Shown piece by piece: positions 6,201-14,199 of a stretch of DNA of 20,477 bases. A program made the translations under genes and the position numbers. The DNA is from an uncultured Christensenellaceae bacterium (GTDB taxonomy: Bacteria; Bacillota; Clostridia; Christensenellales; Borkfalkiaceae), in NCBI GenBank assembly GCA_910586675.1, contig CAJUJO010000028.1:1-20477 (forward strand). Reading direction: 5' to 3'. Each line of letters begins with the position of its first letter. Positions within the stretch are counted from its first letter, which is position 1. Under the pieces are notes generated by a model. That model was given only the letters and a program-made list of their open reading frames with translations, was not told the DNA's origin and made no database searches.

Positions 6201-7973
6201 TCAGTTCTTTTTCGTGTTCGTAGGCTTCTTCGCCGCAGGCTTTGCAGCGGGCTTTGCCGCAGCCGGTTTCTTTTCCGCAGGCTTTGCAGCGGGTTTTGCC
6301 GCAGCCGGTTTCTTTTCCGCAGGTTTCGCCGCGGGTTTGCTCGCCGCAGATTTTGCTGCCGCAGGTTTGCTTGCAGCCGGTTTCTTCGCAGCGGGCTTCG
6401 GTGCGGTTTTCTTTTCCGCAGGCTTTTCCTCGACGGGAGCAGTCGTTTCCGCGGGCTTCTCTTCCACGGGAGCGGGCGTTTCCGCAGGAACCTCGGCAGG
6501 CTTTTCCTCAACTGCAGGAGCAGGAATTTCCGCGGGCTTCTCCTCGACGGGAGCGGGCGTTTCCGCAGGAACTTCCGTAGGCGTTTCTGCGGGCGCTTCT
6601 GCGATCGCTACGGGGGGCTCTTCGGAAGAACCGTTTGCCGCGCCTTCCGCCAAAGCCTTCTTCTTCGCCATCTTCTCGTCGCGCTTCGCCTGTTTCTTCA
6701 TTTCTTTTGTAATGACTCTCGCCGCGTCGATCTGCGCCTTCATTTCCTGAGGCGTAGGAGGTACGAACGCCGCGCCTTCCGCGTTCTCGGGAATGACGTC
6801 GTAATGCTCGTCGCGCTCCAACATGGTCGCTTCGGTGTAACCGTCGAACAGGTGGATGTGCTTTGCGTCGAACGCAAGCTCGACCACTTCGCCGAGATTG
6901 ACGACGGCGCGGGAAGAAATCTTTGCAATCATCTGCGCCGCGTTGTCTACGACGGAGTTTTTATCGCTCTCGAAGTCGAGGTCGCAGTAAATCTGCGTTT
7001 CGGCGCCGAGTTTTTCGATAACGTCGATCTTCGCCTTGACGATGGTATCGGGCGAGTTGGAAATAAACAAATCGTCCTCGTGAATGTCCTCGGGGCGGAC
7101 GCCGAGCGTAACCGCTTTGCCCGTGTTGAGGTATTCGTTCACGTTCTTGATTTTCGAAACCATAGACTTGGGCAGAAGGATCTTGTTTCCGCCGATAAAG
7201 TTCACGTAAACTTTGCCCTTTTCTTCCGTCAAGGTCGCGTTCTTGAAGAAGTTCATCTGCGGCGTTCCGATAAAGCCCGCAACGAACAGGTTGATGGGAT
7301 AATCGTAAAGGTTCTGGGGCGTATCCACCTGCTGCATGAAACCGTCCTTCATAACGACGATACGCGTACCCATCGTCATTGCTTCGATCTGGTCGTGCGT
7401 AACGTAAATGAAGGTGGTCGCAAGGCGCGCGTGGAGTTTGGAAATTTCCGTTCTCATCTGCGCGCGGAGCTTCGCGTCGAGGTTGGACAGAGGCTCGTCG
7501 AGCAGGAATACCTTGGGCTCGCGGACGATGGTACGGCCGAGCGCAACGCGCTGGCGCTGACCGCCGGAAAGAGCCTTGGGCTTACGGGAAAGGTAATCGG
7601 TAATGCCGAGGAGCTCGGCAGCCGCTTTCACCTTTTCGTCGATGACTTCCTTGGGTACCTTGCGGAGCTTCAAGCCGAACGCCATGTTGTCGTAAACGGA
7701 CATGTGGGGATAAAGCGCGTAGTTCTGGAACACCATCGCGATATCTCTGTCCTTGGGAACGACGTCGTTGACAAGCTTACCGTCGATATAGAGTTCGCCG
7801 GAAGAAATTTCTTCGAGACCTGCGATCATGCGGAGCGTCGTAGACTTTCCGCAGCCGGAGGGACCGACGAATACGACGAATTCTTTATCCCGGATTTCGA
7901 GGCAGAAATCGAACACCGCCTGGTTTCCGCCGGGATATACTTTGTTGATGCCTTTCAGTAAAAGACTGGACAT
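6201..7973 (-). CDS. msmK: MsmK/UgpC-type sugar ABC transporter ATPase with long acidic-then-basic C-terminal tail, 590 aa
   Basis: The cytoplasmic ATPase that energises carbohydrate ABC importers of the MalK/MsmK/UgpC class. Walker A GPSGCGKST (37-45), Q-loop Gln83, signature LSGGQ (135-139), Walker B FLLDEP (156-161), H-loop His193, then a TOBE-type regulatory region at about 240-380. Family members are usually about 360-380 residues. This one adds a Lys-rich segment (410-440), an acidic Pro/Glu/Ala region (about 450-520) and a basic Lys/Pro/Ala region (about 520-590) resembling histone H1 tails. There are no permease or binding-protein genes next to it, as expected for an ATPase shared among several importers. 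GGGAGG precedes the ATG at 7973. It is monocistronic, with its own promoter and terminator. The symbol is by family resemblance; substrates are unknown. Confidence 0.92.
   Translation of the reverse strand: MSSLLLKGINKVYPGGNQAVFDFCLEIRDKEFVVFVGPSGCGKSTTLRMIAGLEEISSGELYIDGKLVNDVVPKDRDIAMVFQNYALYPHMSVYDNMAFGLKLRKVPKEVIDEKVKAAAELLGITDYLSRKPKALSGGQRQRVALGRTIVREPKVFLLDEPLSNLDAKLRAQMRTEISKLHARLATTFIYVTHDQIEAMTMGTRIVVMKDGFMQQVDTPQNLYDYPINLFVAGFIGTPQMNFFKNATLTEEKGKVYVNFIGGNKILLPKSMVSKIKNVNEYLNTGKAVTLGVRPEDIHEDDLFISNSPDTIVKAKIDVIEKLGAETQIYCDLDFESDKNSVVDNAAQMIAKISSRAVVNLGEVVELAFDAKHIHLFDGYTEATMLERDEHYDVIPENAEGAAFVPPTPQEMKAQIDAARVITKEMKKQAKRDEKMAKKKALAEGAANGSSEEPPVAIAEAPAETPTEVPAETPAPVEEKPAEIPAPAVEEKPAEVPAETPAPVEEKPAETTAPVEEKPAEKKTAPKPAAKKPAASKPAAAKSAASKPAAKPAEKKPAAAKPAAKPAEKKPAAAKPAAKPAAKKPTNTKKN
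6235..6318. repeat. 42-bp tandem repeat, two copies, in the ABC ATPase tail
   Basis: Units 6235-6276 and 6277-6318 differ at one position. Each encodes 14 residues of the Ala/Lys/Pro tail (AKPAAKPAEKKPAA type), in frame. Less exact copies of a Pro/Glu/Ala unit (PAETPAPVEEKPAE type) occur further toward the ATPase domain at about 6410-6600. In-frame repeats can expand or contract without breaking the reading frame. Confidence 0.8.
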
Positions 7974-8010
7974 AATTTCCTCCCTATACGTTGTATCGTA
8001 TTATGCTAAT

Positions 8011-8039
8011 ATTTTACACCATTTTAAGGAAAAACTCAA
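8011..8039 (-). promoter_or_regulatory. Sigma-A promoter of the ABC ATPase gene
   Basis: Minus-strand -35 TTGAGT (8039-8034), 17-bp spacer, -10 TAAAAT (8016-8011). Predicted start is near 8004, leaving a leader of about 30 nt with GGGAGG before the ATG at 7973. I see no operator or catabolite-response-like element that I can support. Confidence 0.65.
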
Positions 8040-8114
8040 TAGGCAAATAGAACAAAGATACCCGCCCATATTGTATATTTTGCCCAAAGGAAAATTTTGT
8101 TACAGAAGAGTAGA

Positions 8115-8148
8115 AAACCGCCCTCTCCGCGTACGGAGAGGGCGGTTT
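8115..8148 (-). terminator. Terminator-like hairpin after the 669-aa lipoprotein gene
   Basis: A perfect 15-bp stem (8115-8129 with 8134-8148) has loop CGTA at 8130-8133. The stem is GC-rich and begins 10 bases after the stop codon (8160-8158). On the minus strand it is followed by TTTTCTACTCTTC, a modest U-rich tail. It separates the lipoprotein pair from the ABC ATPase gene. Confidence 0.75.
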
Positions 8149-8157
8149 ATTTAGATG

Positions 8158-10167
8158 TTAGGATTTATCATAAGAATAAGCCGCAGGATCCTCGATACTC
8201 GCCTCGGAAGGTACTGCTCCGTATACATACAAAGTATTTCCATAAATCAAAAGCGTACATTGTGATTGTCCGAACGGATTGCTCGACGAGAAATCCCAAG
8301 CCTTGTCTCCGTCATAAGACGTAGCCGCTGTTCCCGTGTAGGTCGTACCGTTCACAACAAGTTTACCTGTTTCGTTGTCAAATTGCAACGTATTAACCGA
8401 AGTAGACCCCATAGAAAGGTTATAAGTCGGCATTACGGGAGTCGTACCCCCCCCCGAAGTAAAGGTTCCGTTTGCAATCGGTTCATCATTTTTATCGCAA
8501 AGCGTCAAAGTATTTCCGTCTGCACTGATTGCCAAATAAAAATTCTTCTTGCTCAATTTACTTGCATGCGCAAGGCTGACGCTGTAATATTTATCCGTTC
8601 CGCTCGGCTTATAAGAACTATTTGATTCATCAGTTAAATCCGATGTTAAGGCAGTTCCCTGCGTGCAATCATACGTAACCGTCATTGCGGCTGTATCTAT
8701 CGTAAAACTTGTATACGTACAACGTGCTCCTAACATGCCCGTAGTTGTATACGTGCAATTCCCGACATACGTTTTGGGAGCAGCAGGCGCGGGTTTATCC
8801 TTAAACGTTGCGGTAATGGAAGCGTCGGCGGTCATGTTTGCAGCAGGGTCGAACTCCGTCGTCGTTCCTGCAAGCACCCATTTGTCAAACTCTTTCGTGC
8901 TGTCGGGCGCGGCGGGAACGGCAATGCTCAAAGGAGCTTTTCCCTTCTCTACAAGTTGCGAAAGCTTGCCGTCTACCGTAAGCGTAAGCACGTCGCTGCC
9001 TTCTTCGAATACGTGCTCCGTAAATATGAACAAACCTTTCTTTTGGTCGATTTGATAGCCCTGCAAGTTACCATTATTTAACGTAAGGATATAGTTGGAA
9101 GTGTTAAACGACATATCCATAATTAACAGATAGTTGCCTACAAGGATATATTCTACCTGCGTATCGTTGCCGTAAATCGCAGTACCGTCGTCGTTAATAA
9201 GCCACATCATTTGTACCGCAGGCTCTCCCTCTTGTGCAGCGGGAACCTCTGTCGTATAGCGCCCTGCAAAGTCCGCGCCTTCGGCGAGCACGTAATCCGC
9301 CGTCTTGGCAAGCACAACCTTTTCGTTGGTTGCCACCATCTTGTTGGTCTCTGCGTCATACTCGCAAACCGTAAGCGTAAGCTCTTCGGTCGCGCTGTTG
9401 TAATCGACCGCGTAAGTAACTCCCGCAGTCATATCTTGCACAACCCATCCGAAATCATCGTTGACGCCGATGATTGTAAAGGATTTCCCGTTGGTTACGG
9501 CTGTATAGACACCGCCTACGCCGAAGCCGGTAAATTCCACGTCGGAGACGGTAAGCGTCATGCCATCACCTGCGTATACGCCGACCATATCGGCAATTCC
9601 GTAGGTCGTCAGCTTCCAGAGCGCGGTAAACGTAACCGCTTTTGCGGGCATGGTGTATTCCGCACCCGCCGCGTAAACGGTTTCCCCGTCCGACCAGCCT
9701 ACGAACGCATAGCCCTCGTTCGCAAGATTCCCGACCGCGGGAAGCTCGAATTTCGCGCCCTCCGCCTTCCGCACCGCTTCGGGCAAATCGCCCGTAACCT
9801 CGCCTTCGCCCTTCGCGTACGTTACCGCGTATTCCGTAGGCCCGTCCGCCTTCCAAACGGCTTTGAACTCCACGTTCGCCGCGGGCATGGTGAACTCCGC
9901 GCCCGCCTGATAGGTCGTCTCGTTGTAACGCCAGCCGTCGAAGGTAAAGCCTTCGTACGTAAACGGATTGGAAGCAAGCGTAAACTTATCCCCTTCCGCC
10001 TTCTGCGCCGCCGCAGGAGCCGTTCCCGTCGCGTCCGCCGCATTGGAAACATACGTTACCGAATACGTAACGGGCGTCGTTTGTCCGTCGTCGCAAGCAA
10101 ACAGCGCGAAAGCCGCCGCTGCCGTAACGAGAACTGCCGTAAACGCTTTTGCAATGTTGCGTTTCAT
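8158..10167 (-). CDS. Secreted lipoprotein with InlB-type repeats and an in-frame nine-G tract, 669 aa
   Basis: Signal peptide of about 24 residues with lipobox LFAC, predicted lipidated Cys25, so a cell-surface lipoprotein. Two InlB B-repeat/Listeria-Bacteroides-type modules lie at about 34-105 and 112-186, recognisable by G(F/Y)xFxGW and a closing FxAxW. A third divergent copy is at about 405-455 (FDKWVLAGTTTEF). Beta-rich modules follow at about 465-570 and 580-655. A run of nine G (coding strand; plus positions 8447-8455) encodes part of Ser571-Gly574, exactly in the linker between these last modules. One G fewer gives a TAA after four codons past the tract, and one G more gives a TAA after nine. 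ATG 10167 has GGGAGG with 8-nt spacing. The next gene upstream ends 60 nt away with no clear terminator, so co-transcription is possible. The binding target is unknown. Confidence 0.82.
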   Translation of the reverse strand: MKRNIAKAFTAVLVTAAAAFALFACDDGQTTPVTYSVTYVSNAADATGTAPAAAQKAEGDKFTLASNPFTYEGFTFDGWRYNETTYQAGAEFTMPAANVEFKAVWKADGPTEYAVTYAKGEGEVTGDLPEAVRKAEGAKFELPAVGNLANEGYAFVGWSDGETVYAAGAEYTMPAKAVTFTALWKLTTYGIADMVGVYAGDGMTLTVSDVEFTGFGVGGVYTAVTNGKSFTIIGVNDDFGWVVQDMTAGVTYAVDYNSATEELTLTVCEYDAETNKMVATNEKVVLAKTADYVLAEGADFAGRYTTEVPAAQEGEPAVQMMWLINDDGTAIYGNDTQVEYILVGNYLLIMDMSFNTSNYILTLNNGNLQGYQIDQKKGLFIFTEHVFEEGSDVLTLTVDGKLSQLVEKGKAPLSIAVPAAPDSTKEFDKWVLAGTTTEFDPAANMTADASITATFKDKPAPAAPKTYVGNCTYTTTGMLGARCTYTSFTIDTAAMTVTYDCTQGTALTSDLTDESNSSYKPSGTDKYYSVSLAHASKLSKKNFYLAISADGNTLTLCDKNDEPIANGTFTSGGGTTPVMPTYNLSMGSTSVNTLQFDNETGKLVVNGTTYTGTAATSYDGDKAWDFSSSNPFGQSQCTLLIYGNTLYVYGAVPSEASIEDPAAYSYDKS
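8447..8455 (-). repeat. Nine-G homopolymer in the 669-aa lipoprotein coding sequence
   Basis: C9 on the plus strand, so G9 on the coding strand. Frame is TCG GGG GGG GGT. Both single-base indels lead to a stop within about a dozen codons and would remove the last 95 or so residues. Tracts this long are prone to slipped-strand mispairing. Confidence 0.9.
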
Positions 10168-10227
10168 ATTAGTTACCTCCCAAAAATTCCGCCTATCGGC
10201 GTTTTTTACATTTCATTTGCGGTTTTA

Positions 10228-13200
10228 TCAGCCCGCCGACTGCATGACGATGGTACAGCTTCCGCCTTCGATATCGAGCGTAACCAGATACGTTCCGTTG
10301 TAAGGGCTCGGCTCGTAAACGACAGTGCCGCTCTCTTCGTCGAAGCGCTCCGTCTGAACGTCTACGGTGAACAGATAACTGCCGTCCGTCCGCTTTTCGT
10401 AAGTGCTTTCCACCTCCTCCGAAACGCCCGCCGTATCGCGGAACATAATGCGGAGGTCGGTTACGTTTTTATCCCCATCAAGATAGACGAGCACCGAATT
10501 ACCCGAAGCCGCCGTAAGCCTTTTTACTTCGATCCCGGGCGCATATTCATAGGTGAAGGTATCGCCCGAAAGGGTGAAAGTTACCAGATAGCGCGTATTC
10601 TTAAAACTAACCGTCGCCGTATACACGTTCTCGCTCTGTTTTGCGCATAACCAGGCATAAGCGCTTCCGATAATCTCGTTCCCGTCCACGTTGCGAAGCC
10701 TGCCGCTGCCGTAAGCCGAGGTTTCGTTCATGACGAGAGTGAGCGTACTGCCGTCGCCCGCCGTAAAGGTACGCGTTACCGGCTTGAACTTACGCGTTGC
10801 GGTAAACGAGCCGTCCTTTTCGAGATAGACGGTATACACGTATCCGACGAAGTCGAAGGTAACGGCGTTCGTGCCGACGTTCAGTTGCACGTCGTTTCCG
10901 TTATACTTAGCGGGAATACGGTAAGACATGGAATCCCCTGTCGTTCCGCCCGCCGTAAGCAAAAGCGTGTTTTCGCCGTCCGAATATTCGAGCGCCGTTC
11001 CTTCCTTCACGAATACGCGTTCGACGCCGTCGTATTCGAGCGTAACCGTGCCGCCTTGTATACTTCCTTCCGTTACCGTAAAATTCATCGTGCTCCTGTC
11101 GTACGCGTAGAAGACGATCTTTTCCCCTTCCGTCTCGTACAGCATGATCTCGAGCCCGAAAAGTACCGCTCTGCCGTCGAGCACGAGCGTTTGCAGCGAA
11201 ACTTTATCGTAATACGTTCCCACTTCCGCACCCGGCGTCATAAAGAGACGGGTATTGTATGCGCTCCAACTCGGGTCGGCATAGCACTTCTTCGCCGTTT
11301 CCGAATCGGGAATTTTAATGCGGTATTTGCTTACGCCGTCGAACACGCCGCCGCCCATGGAAGGGGGCGTCGTCCCCGCAAGGGAGAGGATAAGCGTTTT
11401 GGCGTTCGCTTCCTCCTCGTAGTATGCGCATTCGTAGAAGGCGCCCGCCCCGATTTGCGCGGCGTTGGCGCCGAGCGCGACGGAAACAAGATTCTCGCAG
11501 ACGGAGAAGGCGCTTTCCCCGATCGTCTCGACCACGGGAAGCTCGATTTCAGTGAGGGCTAAGCAGCGCAAAAACGCTTCATTGCCGATTTCCCGTACGT
11601 TGGTAAGCGTTACGCTTTCCAATCCCGAACAATAAGCGAACGCCTGCGCGCCGATGACTTCTACCTGATTGAAATCCACGCTCTTCAAATAGTCCGCGCC
11701 CATAAATACTTTATCGGCGATTTGCGTGATTCCGTCGGGAATTTTAATATTCACCGCATCCGATTTCCTGTTATAGCGGACGAGCACGCCGCCCTCCGTT
11801 TGGAATTCGGGCACGTTGGCGATTTCCGCCGCACTCGTGATATATTGCGCGTAGACGCTCCACCCCGCCGCCGCGCGATAAGCATCCTCGCAGCCGTCGG
11901 GCACAATGATGCGGAAGCCGCCGCCCGGCCAATCGAACGCTTTATCCCCGAGCGTCGCGGGCGTAGTCGCCGCAACGGTTACCGTGCGCAGCGTATACGC
12001 GTTTTCGAACGCGCGCGTGCCGATCTTCGTTATGCTTGCAGGAAGAAATACCGAATAAACGGTGGTTTCCAGATACAGATAGTTAAACACGCCGTCCGCA
12101 ATCTCGGTAACGGTATCGGGAATTTCGATGATGCCCGAAGTTCCCGCATAGCGGACGAGCACCGTTCCGTCTACGACGAAACCGGTATCGTTCTGCGTGA
12201 ACGTGCGCGCCGCCCAGTTCATGACGAAGTAAACGGTGGAAACGGGAGCGTCATCCTCGCCGTAAACGGTAAACGTTACGAGCGTTTCGCTCGCCACGTA
12301 AAGTCCGCTCATTTCCGTGCCGTCCGCCGCCGTATATTCCGCCCCGCCGTAACCGTCGAGGTAGAGCTTTGCGCCGTTTTCCGAAGAACGGTAATCGCCC
12401 TCGCGCGCCGCGTCGTATTCGATATATACGGTTACGTCCGAGCCGCTCCCCGTAATGCGGTTCAATACGAATTTGAAGTCCTCGAAACCGGAAGTCTCAG
12501 AAAGGAACTCCCATTCCCCGAACACACCGGTATAATTCGCCGTGCCTTTGTACGTTCCTTCGGCGACGAGCTCCGTCCGATCGGCTTCGGCGTCGTGCGA
12601 AAGAAGCACTGCGTCGCCGTATCCGTTCAGATCAAGGCGGTAGCTAAGGATCTCACCGTTATCGTAACAGAAGAAAGAGCCGCTCTCTTCCCCCTGCATC
12701 AGAAAGGCGCCGTCCATATTTTCGCCTACGTCCGACGTTTCCCGAAGCAGAAAGTAGAACCCTTCGCCCGTGGGTTTTCCCGTTGAAACGTCAAGAATTT
12801 CAAACGCGTAGTCGCCGTGTTCGGTGAGTGAATACGCCCCGTAATATTGCATCTGAAAGCCGCCGCCGACCATCTGACCGTACGCCGCCTGTCCGTAACC
12901 GTCGGCATATAGCACGGCGGTGTAATATTTCCCGGTCGCGTAATTGTACCCCGCGTAATATCCGTAAGAAGGGTCGCGGTAACGGAACACGCCGTTTGCT
13001 TCGTCGATTTTTCCGTAAATATCGCCTTCGTCGTAATAGAAGGTAAATTCCATGGAAGTGCGGTTCAAAAAGCCCGTCTTTTCTTCTCCGCCCTTTACGA
13101 GCACGACGGCGCCCAACCCTGCCGCTTTATCGGAAACGTATACCATATCGCCGCTTTCCGTATCGGCGTTGACATACCCCTTCTGCCATACGGCGTACAG

Positions 13201-13959
13201 GGTAAGATTTTCCCCGAGCAAAATTTCGCTCTTGGGCAGATAGCGCGCGTCCGCCGTGCCGTCCGCCTTGACCGCCCAGCCGCCAAAGCGGTATCCCGTG
13301 CGGGTGAACGCGCTTTCCGCAACGGTAATTTCCGTGCCGTACAAATAGGCGGCAGAGTCCATGCTCCCCGCGGCGTCTTCCGCATTCTTATCGAAGGAAA
13401 GCGTGTAAGTTCCGCGATTGCAGTAGAATACGAAAACGTTCTCCCCCTCTTCCGAAAGCGTGAGCGTCGCAACCGTGCCCGCGTGCGTGTAGTCGATCTC
13501 GAACCCGCTGACGAGCGGCTTGGGGGAAACGACCTCTCCCGCCTTGCCCTTGCCCGTGCGCACGTCGTTTTCGTCGAGCACGTAGTCGGTTTTTTCCATG
13601 TTCTGCTTATATAATTTTATCGTATAAGAGACGTCCGCTTTGACCTCTTCGAAATAGGCGTAGTACGTCCTGTCTTCGTCGGGCATGACGGAGGGAAGCT
13701 CTTCCACGTCGTCTACCGTCGGGATGCCATCCCCGCTGCGATACCAACCGACGAACGCGTATCCGTCCTTTACGGGGTCGGCGGGAGCCGCGATCTCCGC
13801 GCCCGCTTCCGCCGTGATGACGGCGACCTGCCGTCCGTCCGCCATAAAGGTAAGCGTTCTGTTATGATCTCCACACGCCGCCGCAACCGCCATGGCAAAC
13901 ACTGCCGCCAACATTGCGAGGAGGAAACGTATCGTTCCTTGATTCAAAATCTTTTTCAT
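10228..13959 (-). CDS. Large secreted lipoprotein with InlB-type and BspA-like LRR_5 repeats, 1243 aa
   Basis: Signal peptide followed by lipobox AAAC, predicted lipidated Cys29. InlB-type modules lie at about 34-103 (YAFVGWY) and 183-258 (GYRFGGWAV...LTLYAVW), with a related beta-grasp-like segment at about 110-180. A Tyr/Gly-rich stretch lies at about 326-380. LRR_5/BspA-like repeats occur in two blocks, about 599-700 and 724-903. Each block reads IxIPDxVTxIxDxxF-like and closes with the C-cap pattern of an IxxPD segment followed by AYxxxxxWSxY (690-703, 884-901). The remainder (about 905-1243) is beta-rich without recognised domains. Such proteins are commonly adhesins or ligand-binding surface proteins in gut bacteria; no target is evident. 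ATG 13959 follows GGAG with 7-nt spacing. A promoter with a nine-G spacer tract drives it (14006-14034). Probably the first gene of a two-lipoprotein unit. Confidence 0.85.
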   Translation of the reverse strand: MKKILNQGTIRFLLAMLAAVFAMAVAAACGDHNRTLTFMADGRQVAVITAEAGAEIAAPADPVKDGYAFVGWYRSGDGIPTVDDVEELPSVMPDEDRTYYAYFEEVKADVSYTIKLYKQNMEKTDYVLDENDVRTGKGKAGEVVSPKPLVSGFEIDYTHAGTVATLTLSEEGENVFVFYCNRGTYTLSFDKNAEDAAGSMDSAAYLYGTEITVAESAFTRTGYRFGGWAVKADGTADARYLPKSEILLGENLTLYAVWQKGYVNADTESGDMVYVSDKAAGLGAVVLVKGGEEKTGFLNRTSMEFTFYYDEGDIYGKIDEANGVFRYRDPSYGYYAGYNYATGKYYTAVLYADGYGQAAYGQMVGGGFQMQYYGAYSLTEHGDYAFEILDVSTGKPTGEGFYFLLRETSDVGENMDGAFLMQGEESGSFFCYDNGEILSYRLDLNGYGDAVLLSHDAEADRTELVAEGTYKGTANYTGVFGEWEFLSETSGFEDFKFVLNRITGSGSDVTVYIEYDAAREGDYRSSENGAKLYLDGYGGAEYTAADGTEMSGLYVASETLVTFTVYGEDDAPVSTVYFVMNWAARTFTQNDTGFVVDGTVLVRYAGTSGIIEIPDTVTEIADGVFNYLYLETTVYSVFLPASITKIGTRAFENAYTLRTVTVAATTPATLGDKAFDWPGGGFRIIVPDGCEDAYRAAAGWSVYAQYITSAAEIANVPEFQTEGGVLVRYNRKSDAVNIKIPDGITQIADKVFMGADYLKSVDFNQVEVIGAQAFAYCSGLESVTLTNVREIGNEAFLRCLALTEIELPVVETIGESAFSVCENLVSVALGANAAQIGAGAFYECAYYEEEANAKTLILSLAGTTPPSMGGGVFDGVSKYRIKIPDSETAKKCYADPSWSAYNTRLFMTPGAEVGTYYDKVSLQTLVLDGRAVLFGLEIMLYETEGEKIVFYAYDRSTMNFTVTEGSIQGGTVTLEYDGVERVFVKEGTALEYSDGENTLLLTAGGTTGDSMSYRIPAKYNGNDVQLNVGTNAVTFDFVGYVYTVYLEKDGSFTATRKFKPVTRTFTAGDGSTLTLVMNETSAYGSGRLRNVDGNEIIGSAYAWLCAKQSENVYTATVSFKNTRYLVTFTLSGDTFTYEYAPGIEVKRLTAASGNSVLVYLDGDKNVTDLRIMFRDTAGVSEEVESTYEKRTDGSYLFTVDVQTERFDEESGTVVYEPSPYNGTYLVTLDIEGGSCTIVMQSAG

Positions 13960-14005
13960 TTTTTACTCCGAACTTTTTCCTATGAAAAAAGATAAATTAT
14001 TTCAA

Positions 14006-14034
14006 AGTATAACATTTTACCCCCCCCCTGTCAA
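14006..14034 (-). promoter_or_regulatory. Sigma-A promoter with a nine-G tract in its spacer
   Basis: Minus-strand -35 TTGACA (14034-14029) is perfect, and -10 TATACT (14011-14006) differs at one position. The spacer is 17 bp, the optimum, and its -35-proximal half is nine consecutive G (plus positions 14020-14028). Predicted start is near 13999, about 40 nt before the ATG at 13959. A change in tract length would move the spacer away from 17. Confidence 0.8.
14020..14028 (-). repeat. Nine-G homopolymer between -35 and -10
   Basis: C9 on the plus strand directly next to the -35 element of the 1243-aa lipoprotein gene. It is the same length as the tract inside the downstream lipoprotein gene. 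Confidence 0.9.
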
Positions 14035-14043
14035 ACAAATCGC

Positions 14044-14065
14044 ATGCAAAATTCAAAATTTGCAT
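14044..14065. promoter_or_regulatory. Dyad ATGCAAA-N8-TTTGCAT upstream of the -35
   Basis: Seven-base arms at 14044-14050 and 14059-14065 are reverse complements. The centre lies about 55 bp upstream of the predicted start of the 1243-aa lipoprotein gene. This spot suits an activator or an AT-rich UP-type element. There is no family assignment, and chance in AT-rich DNA is possible. Confidence 0.3.
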
Positions 14066-14149
14066 AATTTTTTCGTTAAATGTTGGAAATTTTATGTATA
14101 ATATGGAAATTATTCATGATTATACGCAACTTCCGTCGGGTATTTTATG

Positions 14150-14189
14150 AAAACGAAAAACGGACTTGCCCGCCCGGGCAAGTCCGTTT
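14150..14189 (-). terminator. Intrinsic terminator of tig-clpP-clpX
   Basis: A perfect 14-bp stem (14158-14171 with 14176-14189) has a GCCC loop (plus strand). On the minus strand it is followed by TTTTTCGTTTTC. It lies just after the clpX stop (14202-14200) and closes the operon. The rest of 13960-14199 holds the lipoprotein promoter and AT-rich sequence with no gene. Confidence 0.85.
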
Positions 14190-14199
14190 CATATTGGTT

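Noticed and set aside
6214..6750. Ala/Gly/Phe-rich plus-strand open frame resembling a repetitive structural protein
   Set aside because: It is the complement of the Ala/Lys/Pro tail of the ABC ATPase; repeats in the tail create open frames on both strands.
6804..7961. Plus-strand open frame of about 385 codons opposite the ABC ATPase
   Set aside because: It is a mirror of the MsmK-type coding sequence caused by codon bias; no RBS or recognisable protein.
10168..10227. Terminator between the two lipoprotein genes
   Set aside because: Only a 4-bp CGCC/GGCG stem with a weak downstream T-stretch that overlaps the RBS region; not enough to call a terminator.
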